From: Sphingomonas caeni
GTDB lineage: Bacteria; Pseudomonadota; Alphaproteobacteria; Sphingomonadales; Sphingomonadaceae
Assembly: GCF_026013415.1 (NCBI RefSeq)
Contig: NZ_JAPDOK010000002.1
Span: forward strand, 682,001 to 746,000
Direction of reading: 5' to 3'
DNA: 64,000 nt
Position 1 is the first letter of the stretch, and each line of letters starts with the position of its first letter. A program made the position numbers and the translations under genes. A model generated the notes under the pieces. That model saw nothing but the letters and a program-made list of their open reading frames with translations. It ran no database searches and had not been told where the DNA came from. Shown here piece by piece: positions 26,391 to 36,404 of this stretch.

Positions 26391-28096
26391 CCGCCCGGGC
26401 GGCACGGCCCGGTTTCGGCGAGCTGTTCACGCCCAAGCTCGTCACCATCCTGCGCGAACATTATGCGCTGGGCGACTTCAAGGCCGATGCGCTCGCCGGG
26501 CTCACCGTGGCGATCGTGGCGCTGCCGCTGTCCATGGCGATCGCGATCGCATCGGGGGTGGGGCCCGAGCGCGGGCTCTATGCGGCGATCGTCGGCGGGT
26601 TCGTGGTGTCGCTGCTCGGCGGCAGCCGCTTCCAGATCGGCGGCCCGGCCGGGGCGTTCATCGTGCTGGTTGCGGCGACAGTCGCGCAGCACGGGGTCGA
26701 TGGGCTGCTGCTCGCGACGCTCCTGTCGGGATTGATCCTGATCGCGATCGGCTTCCTCGGGCTCGGCACCTTCATCAAATATATCCCCTATCCCGTGACG
26801 GTCGGCTTCACGGCGGGAATCGCGGTGATCATCCTGGCGAGCCAGCTCAAGGATCTGCTGGGGCTGGCGCTGGCGGGGCCCGAGCCGGGGCCGATCCTGC
26901 CCAAGCTGACGGCGTTGGCGGGGGCGTTGCCGAGCGCCAACGGCGCGGCGATGGCGGTCGCCGCGGGGGTGATCGCGATGATCCTGGGGCTTCGCCGGTT
27001 GCGGCCCGGCTGGCCGGGAATGCTGATCGCGGTAGCGCTGGCCGCAGCCGCGACCGCGTGGTTGCGCCTGCCCGTCGAGACGATCGGATCGCGGTTCGGC
27101 GGCATCCCGGGCGCGCTGCCCGCCCCGCATCTTCCCGCGATCTCGATCGACCGCATCGGCGCGATCCTGCCTTCGGCGCTCTCATTCGCACTGCTCGGCG
27201 GAATCGAGAGCCTGTTGTCGGCGGTGGTCGCCGACAGCATGACGGGCCGGCGGCACCGGTCGAACTGCGAGCTGGTCGCGCAGGGCGCGGCCAATATCGC
27301 CTCCGCGCTGTTCGGCGGCATCTGTGTGACCGGCACGATCGCGCGGACCGCGACCAATGTCCGCTCGGGCGCGCGCGGGCCGTTGGCGGGGATGCTCCAT
27401 TCGCTGTTCCTGCTCGGCTTCATGGCGCTGGCGGCGCCGCTCGCGCGCTTCATCCCGCTCTCCGCGCTGGCGGGGGTGCTGGCGGTGGTGGCGTGGAACA
27501 TGGCCGAAAAGCACGAATTCGCGATGCTGCTGCGCGCGTCGCGCGGCGACGCGGTGGTGCTGCTCACCACCTTCCTGCTGGTGGTGTTCCGCGACCTGAC
27601 CGAGGGCATATTGATCGGTTTCGGCATCGGGGCGCTGCTGTTCCTCCACCGCATGGCGCAATCGGTGGAGGTCGATGGATCGGGATTGCTGGTCGGCGAG
27701 GACCGAAGCGACCGCGACGAGCCGCGGACGCCCTATGACGCGGCGCTTGCCGCCGATCGCGGGGTGATCGTCTATCGCATCTCGGGGGCGTTCTTCTTCG
27801 GCGCGGCTGGCGCGGTCGGCGCCGCGCTGGACCGGATCGGCGCGCACCCGCGTGCCTATGTGGTCGATGTCTCGGAGGTCCCCCTTCTGGATTCGAGCGC
27901 GGCGGCGAGCCTGGCCGGGTTCGCGCGCCGGGCGCAACGCGCGGGCGCGGCGGTCTTCTTCGCAGGCGCACGGCGGCCTATCCGGCGGCTCTTGCTCGCG
28001 CACGGAGTCCGACCGCCGCTCGCGCGCTTTCGCAGCACCGTCGCCGCGGCGGTGACGGAGGCGGGCCGGTCCCCGCCAGCCGGGCAGGATTCCTAG
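26387..28096 (+). CDS. SulP family anion transporter with STAS domain
   Basis: 569 residues. About 10-14 hydrophobic segments cover residues 35-430. SulP marks include ADALAGLTVAIVALPLSMAI, GPERGLYAAIVGGFV and the conserved QIGGPAGAFIVLVAA. A cytoplasmic STAS domain occupies about 460-550 (YVVDVSEVPLLDSSAAASL). SulP proteins carry sulfate, bicarbonate or dicarboxylates; no neighbour decides which. The gene overlaps the XRE regulator at its start and the convergent membrane-protein gene by 4 bp at its end. Confidence 0.92.
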   Translation: MTARAARPGFGELFTPKLVTILREHYALGDFKADALAGLTVAIVALPLSMAIAIASGVGPERGLYAAIVGGFVVSLLGGSRFQIGGPAGAFIVLVAATVAQHGVDGLLLATLLSGLILIAIGFLGLGTFIKYIPYPVTVGFTAGIAVIILASQLKDLLGLALAGPEPGPILPKLTALAGALPSANGAAMAVAAGVIAMILGLRRLRPGWPGMLIAVALAAAATAWLRLPVETIGSRFGGIPGALPAPHLPAISIDRIGAILPSALSFALLGGIESLLSAVVADSMTGRRHRSNCELVAQGAANIASALFGGICVTGTIARTATNVRSGARGPLAGMLHSLFLLGFMALAAPLARFIPLSALAGVLAVVAWNMAEKHEFAMLLRASRGDAVVLLTTFLLVVFRDLTEGILIGFGIGALLFLHRMAQSVEVDGSGLLVGEDRSDRDEPRTPYDAALAADRGVIVYRISGAFFFGAAGAVGAALDRIGAHPRAYVVDVSEVPLLDSSAAASLAGFARRAQRAGAAVFFAGARRPIRRLLLAHGVRPPLARFRSTVAAAVTEAGRSPPAGQDS

Positions 28097-28821
28097 CCGA
28101 CCCCGCCCTCGGACAGCCGCTCGGCGCCATGTTCGGCGGCGGCCTTGGCGGTCTTGTCATCGACCGTCTCGCTCAGCTTCTTGAGCTGCTCGGCGGCGGC
28201 TTGGGCGGTCTTTTCCCAGCCGGCGGAGAGCGCGACCGCGCCGACGTCCTTGAGCTCCTCGATCACCTGGCGCTGGAGCGTCGCGGTTTCGGCGGGCGTC
28301 TGGGCGATATTGTTGAGCGCCTGCTCCGCCGACGCCTCGATCACGGTCTGCGCCTCGGGTTTCATCGATCCGGGCGGGTTCTGCGACAACACCGTGCGGA
28401 GGTTCCGCGCGGCCTTGACGGTCTCCTCGATCCCGTCGGCCTTGGCGTTGCTCGCGATCTCGGCAATCTCCCGCTGCACATTGTCGGTGCGCTTGCCGAC
28501 ATTGTCGACCGCCGAGGTGAGCACTGCGGGGAAGGCGAGGCCGCACAGCAGCGAGAAGAAGAGCGTCGGCATCGCGGCGTTGGTGTCGGTATGCGCGAGG
28601 ACATAGATGGTGATGCCGGCCGCGGCGACGCCCAGCAACGGGCTCTGCCAATAGGCGCCGAGCGAGGGGCTTTCGCTGCGCGGATTGAGCTTGGCGACGA
28701 TGGGCTGGAGCAATCCGCCCAACAGTCCGCCGACAATGACCACGCCCAGATTGGCCTTGGCCGCGGCGTCGAAGAACGCCCCCATGCCCAGAAAGGAGTC
28801 CACCGCCGTCTGATTGTCCAT
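28093..28821 (-). CDS. Membrane protein of unknown function with helical tail
   Basis: 242 residues from the ATG at 28819-28821, chosen over an ATG five codons upstream because GGGGGAT precedes it at ribosome-site distance. Three hydrophobic segments lie in the first ~110 residues (NLGVVIVGGLLGGLLQPIVA; LLGVAAAGITIYVLA; LFFSLLCGLAFPAVLTSAV). The last 130 residues are charged, Ala-rich and predicted helical or coiled-coil, probably cytoplasmic. I do not recognise a family. It sits alone, convergent with sulP and 80 bp from DUF2314. Confidence 0.6.
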   Translation of the reverse strand: MDNQTAVDSFLGMGAFFDAAAKANLGVVIVGGLLGGLLQPIVAKLNPRSESPSLGAYWQSPLLGVAAAGITIYVLAHTDTNAAMPTLFFSLLCGLAFPAVLTSAVDNVGKRTDNVQREIAEIASNAKADGIEETVKAARNLRTVLSQNPPGSMKPEAQTVIEASAEQALNNIAQTPAETATLQRQVIEELKDVGAVALSAGWEKTAQAAAEQLKKLSETVDDKTAKAAAEHGAERLSEGGVG

Positions 28822-28901
28822 GTCATCCCCCTGCATCGACTCGTTGTGCGATAGAAGAGGCTAAATAATGCCGGAGATCAAATGGAATATGGCGGCTGCG
28901 A

Positions 28902-29396
28902 TCACCAGTTGAACGCGCGGCGCACCTGCTCGGCTTCGTCGCGCGAGTAGCGCGGGAGCATGGCGCGCGTGGTGAAATTGCCCTGCATCACGCCGCCGCT
29001 GTAATAGCCCCAGTCGACAATGTCGGCGTCGCTGACATTCACCTTCTCGCCAAGCTTGAAGCGCGGATCGACCGGGATATTGGCGAGGCGCGCGATGGTG
29101 ACGCCGGACGAATGCGAGATCACTTCGGCCCAGATGAATTCGGCGCCGCCGGGCTCGGGCAGCAGGTCGAACTTGATCAGGAAGCCATGCTCGCCCGGCG
29201 CGGGATTGGCGAGGTGCCGGAAGAAATCGGGGAGGGTGCGGCGTCCTTCGGCGATCGCGGCGTTCATCGCGGGATCGCTTTCGGCGACATAGATGACGCG
29301 CTCTTCGCCGTTCGGCGCCTTGCCGTTCTTCTGCGCCTGCGCCGTGGCGGGCGCGAGCAGGGCGGCGAGGGCAGCGAGGGTGAGCGCCAGGCGCAT
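28902..29396 (-). CDS. Secreted DUF2314 protein
   Basis: 164 residues. A signal peptide (MRLALTLAALAALLAPATAQA) is followed by the DUF2314 pattern: VAESDPAMNAAIAEGRRTLP, DFFRHLANP, then FIWAEVI and GGVMQGNFTTRAML. The domain's function is not known; it is often seen in proteins that take up or display small ligands or toxins immunity contexts, with no clear evidence here. It lies downstream of lpd on the same strand, separated by a multi-hairpin region. Confidence 0.75.
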   Translation of the reverse strand: MRLALTLAALAALLAPATAQAQKNGKAPNGEERVIYVAESDPAMNAAIAEGRRTLPDFFRHLANPAPGEHGFLIKFDLLPEPGGAEFIWAEVISHSSGVTIARLANIPVDPRFKLGEKVNVSDADIVDWGYYSGGVMQGNFTTRAMLPRYSRDEAEQVRRAFNW

Positions 29397-29412
29397 GCAG
29401 GTCCTTTCACAG

Positions 29413-29515
29413 CGGCATGGGCAAAGCCCATGCCGTCGGTCGGCACTGTAGTGCCGCCGTCCGTCCGAGCCTAGTTCGCTCGAAATCAGCTGCGCTAATT
29501 TCGTCGCCGGCTCGG
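29413..29515 (-). terminator. Three-hairpin region after lpd
   Basis: Within 103 bp directly after the lpd stop are CGGCATGGGC-AAA-GCCCATGCCG (29413-29435), CGGCACT-GT-AGTGCCG (29441-29456), and a nested hairpin with outer arms CCGAGCC/GGCTCGG (29465-29471, 29509-29515) and inner arms CGAAATCAGC/GCTAATTTCG. It probably terminates the TCA operon or protects its 3' end; it could also be a dispersed repeat. Confidence 0.6.
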
Positions 29516-29516
29516 A

Positions 29517-30917
29517 TCAAATATGGATCGGCTTGCCCGTTACCGCCATCGCCGCTTCCTTGATCGCCTCGCTGTGCGTCGGGTGGGCGTGGCAGGTGTA
29601 CGCAATGTCTTCCGAGGTCGCGCCGAACTCCATCGCCTGTGCGGCCTGGGCGATCATCGTGCCGGCGACCGAGGCGATGATCCACACGCCGAGCACGCGG
29701 TCGGTCCTGGCGTCGGCGACGATCTTCACGAAGCCGTCGCCTTCGTGATTGGTCTTGGCGCGGCTGTTGGCCATCATCGGGAACTTGCCGACCTTCACTT
29801 CGCCGCGCGCCTTGGCCTGCTCTTCGGTCAGGCCGACGCCGGCGATTTCGGGGAAGGTATAGACGACGCTCGGGATCACATCGTGGTTCACGATGCCGGT
29901 GAGGCCGGCGATATTCTCGGCGACCGCGATGCCCTCATCCTCCGCCTTGTGCGCGAGCATCGGGCCGGGGATGACGTCGCCGATCGCCCAGATTCCGGGG
30001 ACGCTCGTCTTGAAGCTGTGATCGGTTTCGATCTGGCCGCGTTGGTTGGTGGCGAGACCGGCCTTGTCGAGCGCGAGGCCGTCGGTGTTCGGACGGCGGC
30101 CGATTGAGACGAGGACGGCATCGGCTTCGAGCGTCTCCGGGGCACCGCCCGCGGCAGGCTCGAGCGTGAGTATGGCCTTGTTGCCGCTCACGGCGGCGCC
30201 GGTGACCTTGGTCGAGAGTTTGAACTCCAGACCCTGTTTTTTGAAGATCTTGTTGGCTTCCTTGCGGACCTCGGCGTCCATGCCGGGGAGGATCTGGTCG
30301 AGAAATTCGACGACCGTCACCTTGGCGCCGAGGCGCTTCCACACCGAGCCCAGCTCGAGCCCGATCACCCCGCCGCCGATCACGACGAGGTGGCCGGGGA
30401 CCTTGGCGAGTTCGAGCGCGCCGGTCGAATCGACGACGATCTGCTTGTCATTATCGACCTCGACGCCCGGGAGCGGGGTAACCGATGAGCCGGTGGCGAT
30501 GACGATGTTCTTGGCGCGGACGCTCCGCCCGCCGACCTCGACCGTGTCGGTGCCGGTGAAGGCGGCGCGGCCCTTGAGCCATTCGATCTTGTTCTTCTTG
30601 AACAGGAATTCGATGCCACCGGTGAGCCCTTTGACCGCATCCTTGCGCTGGCCGTGCATCGTATCGAGATCGAGCTCGGGGGTGACCTTGATCCCGAGCT
30701 TGGCGAAGGCGCCGTTGGCGGCGGCGTCATAATATTCGGACGCATGGAGCATCGCCTTGGACGGGATGCAGCCGACATTGAGGCAGGTGCCCCCCAGCGT
30801 CTCGCGGCTCTCGGCACACGCGGTCCTGAGCCCGAGCTGCGCGGCGCGGATTGCCGCCACATAGCCGCCGGGGCCCGCACCGATCACGAGGACGTCGAAG
30901 TCGTATTCGTCTGCCAT
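29517..30917 (-). CDS. lpdA: Dihydrolipoyl dehydrogenase (E3)
   Basis: 466 residues from the ATG at 30915-30917; a longer reading frame would start inside the neighbouring palindrome. FAD site VLVIGAGPGGYVAAIRAAQ, redox pair C45/C50 in GGTCLNVGCIPSKA, NAD site VVIGGGVIGLELGSV, and the His-Glu base in HAHPTHSEAIKEA are all present. It reoxidises the lipoyl arm of OdhB with NAD+ in the 2-oxoglutarate dehydrogenase complex, and may also serve pyruvate dehydrogenase. It is the last enzyme gene of the mdh-sucD-sucA-odhB-lpd set; a GIY-YIG cassette separates it from odhB. Confidence 0.97.
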   Translation of the reverse strand: MADEYDFDVLVIGAGPGGYVAAIRAAQLGLRTACAESRETLGGTCLNVGCIPSKAMLHASEYYDAAANGAFAKLGIKVTPELDLDTMHGQRKDAVKGLTGGIEFLFKKNKIEWLKGRAAFTGTDTVEVGGRSVRAKNIVIATGSSVTPLPGVEVDNDKQIVVDSTGALELAKVPGHLVVIGGGVIGLELGSVWKRLGAKVTVVEFLDQILPGMDAEVRKEANKIFKKQGLEFKLSTKVTGAAVSGNKAILTLEPAAGGAPETLEADAVLVSIGRRPNTDGLALDKAGLATNQRGQIETDHSFKTSVPGIWAIGDVIPGPMLAHKAEDEGIAVAENIAGLTGIVNHDVIPSVVYTFPEIAGVGLTEEQAKARGEVKVGKFPMMANSRAKTNHEGDGFVKIVADARTDRVLGVWIIASVAGTMIAQAAQAMEFGATSEDIAYTCHAHPTHSEAIKEAAMAVTGKPIHI

Positions 30918-30932
30918 TTCAAACCTTCTTCC

Positions 30933-31289
30933 GTGCTCCGGCGAAGGCCGGAGCGTTGGCCTCAAGCGCAAATCTCGGCGTAAAGATCACGCCATTCGGG
31001 ATTGCGCTCCTCGATGAGCCGTAGTTTCCACGCGCGATGCCATTTCTTCATTCGATACTCGCAGGCTCGCGCATCCTGCAGATTGTCGAAATATTCGTAC
31101 CAGACGAGCAGCTTGCAACCCTTGACCTTAGAATGTCCCTCAACAACGCCGTTGCGATGTTGCCAGGTCCGGTGGCGCAGGTTGCTCGTAACCCCCAGAT
31201 AGGTCTCTCCGCGGCGATGGTTCGCCATCAGATAGACGCATCCTGATTTCATCGCGCTCCTTCCAGGGCTCCGGCCTTCGCCGGAGCAC
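30933..31289 (-). mobile_element. GIY-YIG cassette with perfect 22-bp inverted ends
   Basis: Positions 30933-30954 and 31268-31289 are exact reverse complements (22 of 22); each arm is also a hairpin with core GCTCCGGCGAAGGCCGGAGC. They enclose only an intact GIY-YIG nuclease gene. The 357-bp unit sits between odhB and lpdA, co-directional with both. The arms match the groESL-gap palindrome at 18561-18630 and the arms at 36405-36547. I read it as a REP-like mobile unit with its own nuclease; mobility is an inference. Confidence 0.7.
30962..31252 (-). CDS. Small GIY-YIG nuclease domain protein, REP-flanked
   Basis: 96 residues, the whole protein being one GIY-YIG domain of the UPF0213/UvrC-N-like type. 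The motif pair is C-V-Y7-L-M and Y18-L-G20, followed by conserved R28 and H32 (LRHRTWQH) and the metal-binding glutamate E65 in CEYRMKKWHRAWKLRLIE. All key residues are present, so it is probably active as a structure- or site-specific endonuclease. No other domain gives specificity. The gene is bracketed by 22-bp inverted palindromes and lies inside a TCA-cycle operon, with no metabolic reason to be there. Confidence 0.9.
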   Translation of the reverse strand: MKSGCVYLMANHRRGETYLGVTSNLRHRTWQHRNGVVEGHSKVKGCKLLVWYEYFDNLQDARACEYRMKKWHRAWKLRLIEERNPEWRDLYAEICA

Positions 31290-31300
31290 GGTTCAGCTCC

Positions 31301-32497
31301 TCAAAGGTCGATCAGCAGCCGCGTCGGATCCTCGATCGCGTTCTTGAGCGCCACAAGGAACGTCACCGCCTCGCGGCCGTCGATCAGGCGGTGGTCGTAG
31401 GACAGAGCGAGGTACATCATCGGGCGGATGACGATCTGGCCGTCGCGGACCACGGGGCGGTCCTCGATGCGGTGCAGGCCGAGCACAGCGCTCTGCGGCG
31501 GGTTGATGATCGGGGTCGACATCAAAGATCCGAACACGCCGCCATTGGAGATGGTGAAGGTGCCGCCCTTCATCTCCTCCATCTTGAGCGTGCCGTCCTT
31601 GGCGCGCTTGCCGAAGTCGCCGATCGTCTTCTCGATGCCGGCGACGGTCAGGTCCTGCGCGTCGCGGATCACGGGAACCACGAGGCCGTTGGGGGCGCTG
31701 ACCGCGACCGAGATATCGGCATAGTCGTGATAGACGATCTCGTCGCCTTCGATGCTGGCATTGACGCTGGGGATGTCCTTGAGCGCCATCACCGCGGCCT
31801 TCACGAAGAAGCCCATGAAGCCGAGCCGGACGCCGTGCTTCTTCTCGAACAGGTCCTTGTATTTGGTGCGGGCCTCCATGACGGCGGTCATGTCGACATC
31901 GTTGAAGGTGGTGAGCAAGGCGGCGGTGTTCTGCGCTTCCTTGAGGCGGCTGGCGATCGTCTGTCGCAGGCGCGTCATGCGGACGCGCTCCTCCTTGCGG
32001 CCGCCTGCAGATGCGGCGGCTGGCGCGGGAGCCGGTGCGGGCGCGGGGGCCGGTCCCGCGGGTGCGACGGGCTTGGCCGAGGCGGCGGCGACCACATCCT
32101 CCTTGGTGATGCGGCCATCCTTGCCGGTGCCCTGCACGGTGGCGGGATCGACATGATGCTCGAGGATCGCGCGGCGCACCGAGGGCGAGAGTGCGGCCGC
32201 TTCGCCGGAGGCGGCGGGGGCCGGAGCGGCTTCGGCGGCGGGCGCTGGTGCGGCGGCGGCACCGCCGGCCTCGATCGACGCGATCACCGCGCCGACATTG
32301 ACGGTATCGCCGACTGCGACGAGCTGCGCGCCCATTACGCCCGCGGCGGGGGCGTTGACCTCGACCGAGACCTTGTCGGTCTCGAGGCTGGCGATCGGCT
32401 CATCGAGCGCGACTGGCTCGCCGGGCTTCTTCAGCCATTCGCCGAGCGTGGCCTCAGTGATCGATTCGCCCAGCGTGGGGACTTTGACGTCGGTCAT
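31301..32497 (-). CDS. odhB: Dihydrolipoyllysine succinyltransferase (E2 of 2-oxoglutarate dehydrogenase)
   Basis: 398 residues. The lipoyl domain is at the N-terminus with lipoylated K42 in [10 protein letters not shown]. An Ala/Pro linker leads to an E3-binding domain ([16 protein letters not shown], then [13 protein letters not shown]), a second Ala/Pro linker, and the catalytic acyltransferase domain ending with [13 protein letters not shown], whose His is catalytic. It passes the succinyl group from SucA to CoA. The gene starts 7 bp after sucA ends, in the same operon. Also called sucB. Confidence 0.97.
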   Translation of the reverse strand: MTDVKVPTLGESITEATLGEWLKKPGEPVALDEPIASLETDKVSVEVNAPAAGVMGAQLVAVGDTVNVGAVIASIEAGGAAAAPAPAAEAAPAPAASGEAAALSPSVRRAILEHHVDPATVQGTGKDGRITKEDVVAAASAKPVAPAGPAPAPAPAPAPAAASAGGRKEERVRMTRLRQTIASRLKEAQNTAALLTTFNDVDMTAVMEARTKYKDLFEKKHGVRLGFMGFFVKAAVMALKDIPSVNASIEGDEIVYHDYADISVAVSAPNGLVVPVIRDAQDLTVAGIEKTIGDFGKRAKDGTLKMEEMKGGTFTISNGGVFGSLMSTPIINPPQSAVLGLHRIEDRPVVRDGQIVIRPMMYLALSYDHRLIDGREAVTFLVALKNAIEDPTRLLIDL

Positions 32498-32504
32498 GTG
32501 CAGA

Positions 32505-35444
32505 TCAGCCTTTCCGGGTTCTGCGGATTTCGTTGCGGACGCTGTGGCCGAGCGCGTCGGCGACGAGCGCGGCCTGTTCGGTCTGGTGGCGCTTCATCAG
32601 GCCCGTGGCGGGCGAGGCGGCGGCGGCGCGGCCGGCATAGCGGGCGCGCTGCGGCTTGACCCTGGCCTCGGCCAGACACTCCTCGATGAAGGGCTCGACG
32701 AAGAACCAGTATCCGTTGTTCTTCGGCTCTTCCTGCGCCCACACGACCTCTTCGAGGTTGGTCATCCGCGCGAGGCGCTTGACCAAAGGCTCGCTCGGGA
32801 AGGGATAGAGCTGCTCGACCCGGACGATCGCGGTGTTCGTGTCGCCCGCGGCGTCGCGCGCCTCGATCAGGTCGTACGCAACCTTGCCGGTGCAGAGCAC
32901 GAGGCGCTTCACATCCTTGTCGGCGGGCGCCGAAGGGTCGGAGAGCAGGCGCATGAAATGCGTGTCGCCGGTGAAGTCGCTCGTCTTCGAGACCGCCATC
33001 TTGTGCCGCAGCAGCGACTTCGGCGTCATCACCACCAAGGGCTTGCGGAAATTGCGGTGCATCTGGCGGCGGAGCAGGTGGAAATAATTCGCCGGGGTGG
33101 TGCAGTTGGCGACCTGCATATTGTCCTGCGCGCAGAGCTGGAGGAAGCGCTCGGGACGCGCCGAGCTATGCTCGGGCCCCTGGCCCTCATACCCATGCGG
33201 CAGCAGCATCACGAGGCCGTTGGCGCGCAGCCACTTGGCCTCGCCCGCGGCGATGAACTGGTCGATCATGATCTGCGCGCCATTGGCGAAGTCGCCGAAC
33301 TGGGCTTCCCAGAGCACCAGCGTCTTGGGGTCGGCGCCGGCATAGCCATATTCGAAGCCGAGCACGCCATACTCGGAGAGCGGCGAATCGAGCACTTCGA
33401 AGCGACCGTGCGGAATCTCGCCGAGCGGCACATATTTATGCTCGTCGCTCTGATCGACCCAGACGGCGTGCCGCTGGCTGAACGTGCCGCGGCCCGAATC
33501 CTGGCCCGAGAGCCGGACGCCATAGCCCTCCGACAGCAGCGAACCGAAGCCGAGCGCCTCGCCGGTCGCCCAGTCGAAATTCTCGCCCGATTTGAACATC
33601 TCGCGCTTGGCGTCGATCACGCGGGCGAGGGTCTTGTGGATTTCGAGGCCGGCGGGAATTTCGGTCAGCGTGCGGCCAAGGCTGTCGAACAGCTTGGGCT
33701 CGATCCCGGTCTCGGTATTGCGCCGCGCGCCCTCGGCATCGACCGGCGCGTGGAGGCCCGACCAGCGGCCCGCGAACCAATCGGCCTTGTTGGGCAGGTA
33801 CGAGGCCCCGGCGGTGAACTCGCCTTCGAGCAGATCGGTGAAGGCCTTGATATGCCCATCGACAAAGCCCGCATCGATCACGCCCTGATCGATCAGACGG
33901 CGCGAATAGACTTCGCTAACCGGGGGATGCTGTTTGATCCGCGCATACATCAGCGGCTGGGTGAAGCTCGGCTCGTCGCCTTCGTTATGGCCGAACCGCC
34001 GGTAGCACCACATGTCGATCACGACGTCGCGGTGGAATTTCTGGCGGAACTCGATCGCCATCTTGCACGCGAAGGTGACCGCTTCGGGATCGTCGCCATT
34101 GACGTGGAAGATCGGTGCCTGAACGCCCTTCGCCACATCGCTCGGATAGGGCGAGGAGCGTGCGAATTGCGGGCTGGTGGTGAAGCCGATCTGGTTGTTG
34201 ATGATGAAGTGGATGCAGCCGCCGGTATTGTAGCCGCGGATGCCCGAAAAGCCGAGGCACTCCCAGACGATGCCCTGGCCTGCGAACGCCGCGTCGCCAT
34301 GGAGGAGCACGGGCAGGACCTGCTCATGCTCGGCATCGGCGCGGAAATCCTGCTGCGCGCGGACCTTGCCGAGCACGACCGGATCGACGGCTTCGAGATG
34401 CGAGGGGTTGGCGACCAGCGACATATGGACGTTGATGCCGTCGAATTCGCGGTCGGTGCTGGTGCCGAGGTGGTACTTCACATCGCCCGAGCCGCCGATA
34501 TCGTCGGGATTGGCCGAGCCGCCGGCGAATTCGTGGAAGATCACGCGGAAGGGCTTGGCGAGCACGTTGGCGAGCACGTTCAAGCGGCCGCGATGCGCCA
34601 TGCCATAGACGATCTCGCGCACGCCGAGCTGGCCGCCATATTTGATGACCGCCTCGAGCGCGGGGATCATCGCCTCGCCGCCGTCGAGCCCGAAACGCTT
34701 GGTGCCGACATATTTGCGGCCGAGGAATTTCTCCCACTGCTCGGCCTCGATCACCTTGGAGAGGATCGCCTTCTTGCCGTTCTCGGAGAACTGGATCGCC
34801 TTGTCCTTGCCCTCCATCCGCTCCTGGAGGAAGCGGCGCTCCTCGACATCGGCGATGTGCATATATTCGAGGCCGACATTGCCGCAGTAATTGCGGCGCA
34901 GGATATCGACGATCTCGCGGATCGTGGCGGTCTGGAAGCCGAGCACGCCGCCCAGATAGATGGGCCGGTCGATTTCGCTGTCGGCGAAGCCGTGATATTC
35001 GGTGCGCAAATCCTCGGGCAGTTCCTGCTTGGAAAGGCCGAGGGGATCGAGGTTCGCGGCGAGATGACCGCGCACGCGATAGGTGCGGATCAGCAACATC
35101 GCGCGGATCGAATCGCCCGCGGCGCGCGCGATCTCGTCGGCCGACGCGGCGGGAGCGGCTGCGGGCGCGGGGGCCGAAGCCTTGGCGGGCTTGGGCGCGG
35201 GCTCCATCTGGGTCGGATCGAGCGCCGCGGTGAGCGCGTCGGTCTCCTTGGGCGGCCAGTTGGGCTGCGCCCAGCTCGGCCCCGAGACGGCGCTTTCGAG
35301 ACCGTCGAACCAGTTGCGCCAACCCTCCTCCACCGAGGCGGGGTTGCTCTTGTAGTTGCGGTACAATGTCTCGACGAAACCGGGGCTTACGCCGCCCGCG
35401 ATCTGCTCGAAGTCCAGGCCCTCATAGCCCATGATGGTATCCAT
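32505..35444 (-). CDS. sucA: 2-oxoglutarate dehydrogenase E1
   Basis: 979 residues, normal for the family. It has an N-terminal [20 protein letters not shown] region, the short helix for E2 contact, and thiamine diphosphate-dependent domains with [29 protein letters not shown] and [16 protein letters not shown] stretches near the pyrimidine site. It decarboxylates 2-oxoglutarate and succinylates the lipoyl arm of OdhB. An Ala/Pro-rich insert lies near residues 85-105. The start is ATG 35444; an ATG four codons later is possible. It follows sucD by 52 bp. Confidence 0.97.
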   Translation of the reverse strand: MDTIMGYEGLDFEQIAGGVSPGFVETLYRNYKSNPASVEEGWRNWFDGLESAVSGPSWAQPNWPPKETDALTAALDPTQMEPAPKPAKASAPAPAAAPAASADEIARAAGDSIRAMLLIRTYRVRGHLAANLDPLGLSKQELPEDLRTEYHGFADSEIDRPIYLGGVLGFQTATIREIVDILRRNYCGNVGLEYMHIADVEERRFLQERMEGKDKAIQFSENGKKAILSKVIEAEQWEKFLGRKYVGTKRFGLDGGEAMIPALEAVIKYGGQLGVREIVYGMAHRGRLNVLANVLAKPFRVIFHEFAGGSANPDDIGGSGDVKYHLGTSTDREFDGINVHMSLVANPSHLEAVDPVVLGKVRAQQDFRADAEHEQVLPVLLHGDAAFAGQGIVWECLGFSGIRGYNTGGCIHFIINNQIGFTTSPQFARSSPYPSDVAKGVQAPIFHVNGDDPEAVTFACKMAIEFRQKFHRDVVIDMWCYRRFGHNEGDEPSFTQPLMYARIKQHPPVSEVYSRRLIDQGVIDAGFVDGHIKAFTDLLEGEFTAGASYLPNKADWFAGRWSGLHAPVDAEGARRNTETGIEPKLFDSLGRTLTEIPAGLEIHKTLARVIDAKREMFKSGENFDWATGEALGFGSLLSEGYGVRLSGQDSGRGTFSQRHAVWVDQSDEHKYVPLGEIPHGRFEVLDSPLSEYGVLGFEYGYAGADPKTLVLWEAQFGDFANGAQIMIDQFIAAGEAKWLRANGLVMLLPHGYEGQGPEHSSARPERFLQLCAQDNMQVANCTTPANYFHLLRRQMHRNFRKPLVVMTPKSLLRHKMAVSKTSDFTGDTHFMRLLSDPSAPADKDVKRLVLCTGKVAYDLIEARDAAGDTNTAIVRVEQLYPFPSEPLVKRLARMTNLEEVVWAQEEPKNNGYWFFVEPFIEECLAEARVKPQRARYAGRAAAASPATGLMKRHQTEQAALVADALGHSVRNEIRRTRKG

Positions 35445-35496
35445 CCGATGTTAGCGCTCACATTTCCCCGGATATAGGAGCGCAATCGTTGACTAA

Positions 35497-36381
35497 TTAC
35501 CCCTTAAGCACTTCGGCCAGCGTCGAGCCGAGCTCGGAGGGGCTGGCGGCGACGCGGATGCCCGCGGCCTCCATCGCCGCGATCTTGCTCTCGGCATCGC
35601 CCTTGCCGCCCGAGACGATCGCGCCGGCATGGCCCATGCGGCGCCCCGGCGGCGCGGTGCGGCCGGCGATGAAGCCCGCCATCGGCTTCTTGCGGCCGCG
35701 CCTGGCCTCGTCGATCAGGAACTGCGCGGCCTGCTCCTCGGCGTCGCCGCCGATTTCGCCGATCATGATGATCGACTTGGTCGCCTCGTCGGCGAGGAAC
35801 AGCTCGAGCACGTCGATGAAATTGGTGCCGTTGACCGGATCGCCGCCGATGCCGACCGCGGTGGTCTGGCCGAGGCCAGCATTGGTGGTCTGGAACACTG
35901 CCTCATAGGTGAGCGTGCCCGAGCGCGACACGACGCCGACCGAGCCCTTCGAGAAGATGCTGCCGGGCATGATGCCGATCTTGCACTCGCCGGGGGTGAG
36001 CACGCCGGGGCAGTTCGGGCCGATCAGCCGCGACTTGCTGCCCGAGAGTGCGCGCTTGACCTTGACCATGTCGAGCACCGGAATGCCCTCCGTGATCGTG
36101 ACGATCAGCGGCACTTCGGCATCGATCGCCTCGAGGATCGAATCCGCGGCGAAGGGCGGCGGGACGTAGATCACCGAAGCGGTCGCGCCGGTCCTGGCGA
36201 CGGCCTCTTCGACGGTATCGAACACCGGCAGCCCGATGTGCGTCGTGCCGCCCTTGCCGGGCGTGACGCCGCCGACCATCTGCGTGCCGTACGCCAGCGC
36301 CTGCTGGGTGTGGAACGTGCCGGTTTCACCGGTCATGCCCTGGGTGATGACCTTGGTGTTCTTGTCGACGAGGATGCTCAT
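35497..36381 (-). CDS. sucD: Succinyl-CoA synthetase alpha subunit
   Basis: 294 residues. The CoA-binding Rossmann region starts [20 protein letters not shown], and the phosphohistidine loop is [16 protein letters not shown]. It forms the alpha half of succinyl-CoA synthetase, linking thioester cleavage to nucleoside triphosphate formation. The beta subunit gene sucC, normally immediately upstream, is absent; the upstream gap holds a decayed GIY-YIG unit and then mdh. The enzyme needs SucC, so it must be encoded elsewhere. Confidence 0.97.
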   Translation of the reverse strand: MSILVDKNTKVITQGMTGETGTFHTQQALAYGTQMVGGVTPGKGGTTHIGLPVFDTVEEAVARTGATASVIYVPPPFAADSILEAIDAEVPLIVTITEGIPVLDMVKVKRALSGSKSRLIGPNCPGVLTPGECKIGIMPGSIFSKGSVGVVSRSGTLTYEAVFQTTNAGLGQTTAVGIGGDPVNGTNFIDVLELFLADEATKSIIMIGEIGGDAEEQAAQFLIDEARRGRKKPMAGFIAGRTAPPGRRMGHAGAIVSGGKGDAESKIAAMEAAGIRVAASPSELGSTLAEVLKG

Positions 36382-36404
36382 TGGCCCCTGCTTCTCCGCT
36401 TCTT

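Noticed and set aside
30918..30971. Longer start for LpdA
   Set aside because: It would be encoded by the REP-like palindrome and upstream gap; MADEYDFDVLVIGAG is the normal E3 start.
32298..35477. A 1059-codon open frame on the plus strand opposite sucA
   Set aside because: Antisense shadow of sucA, biased composition and no motifs.
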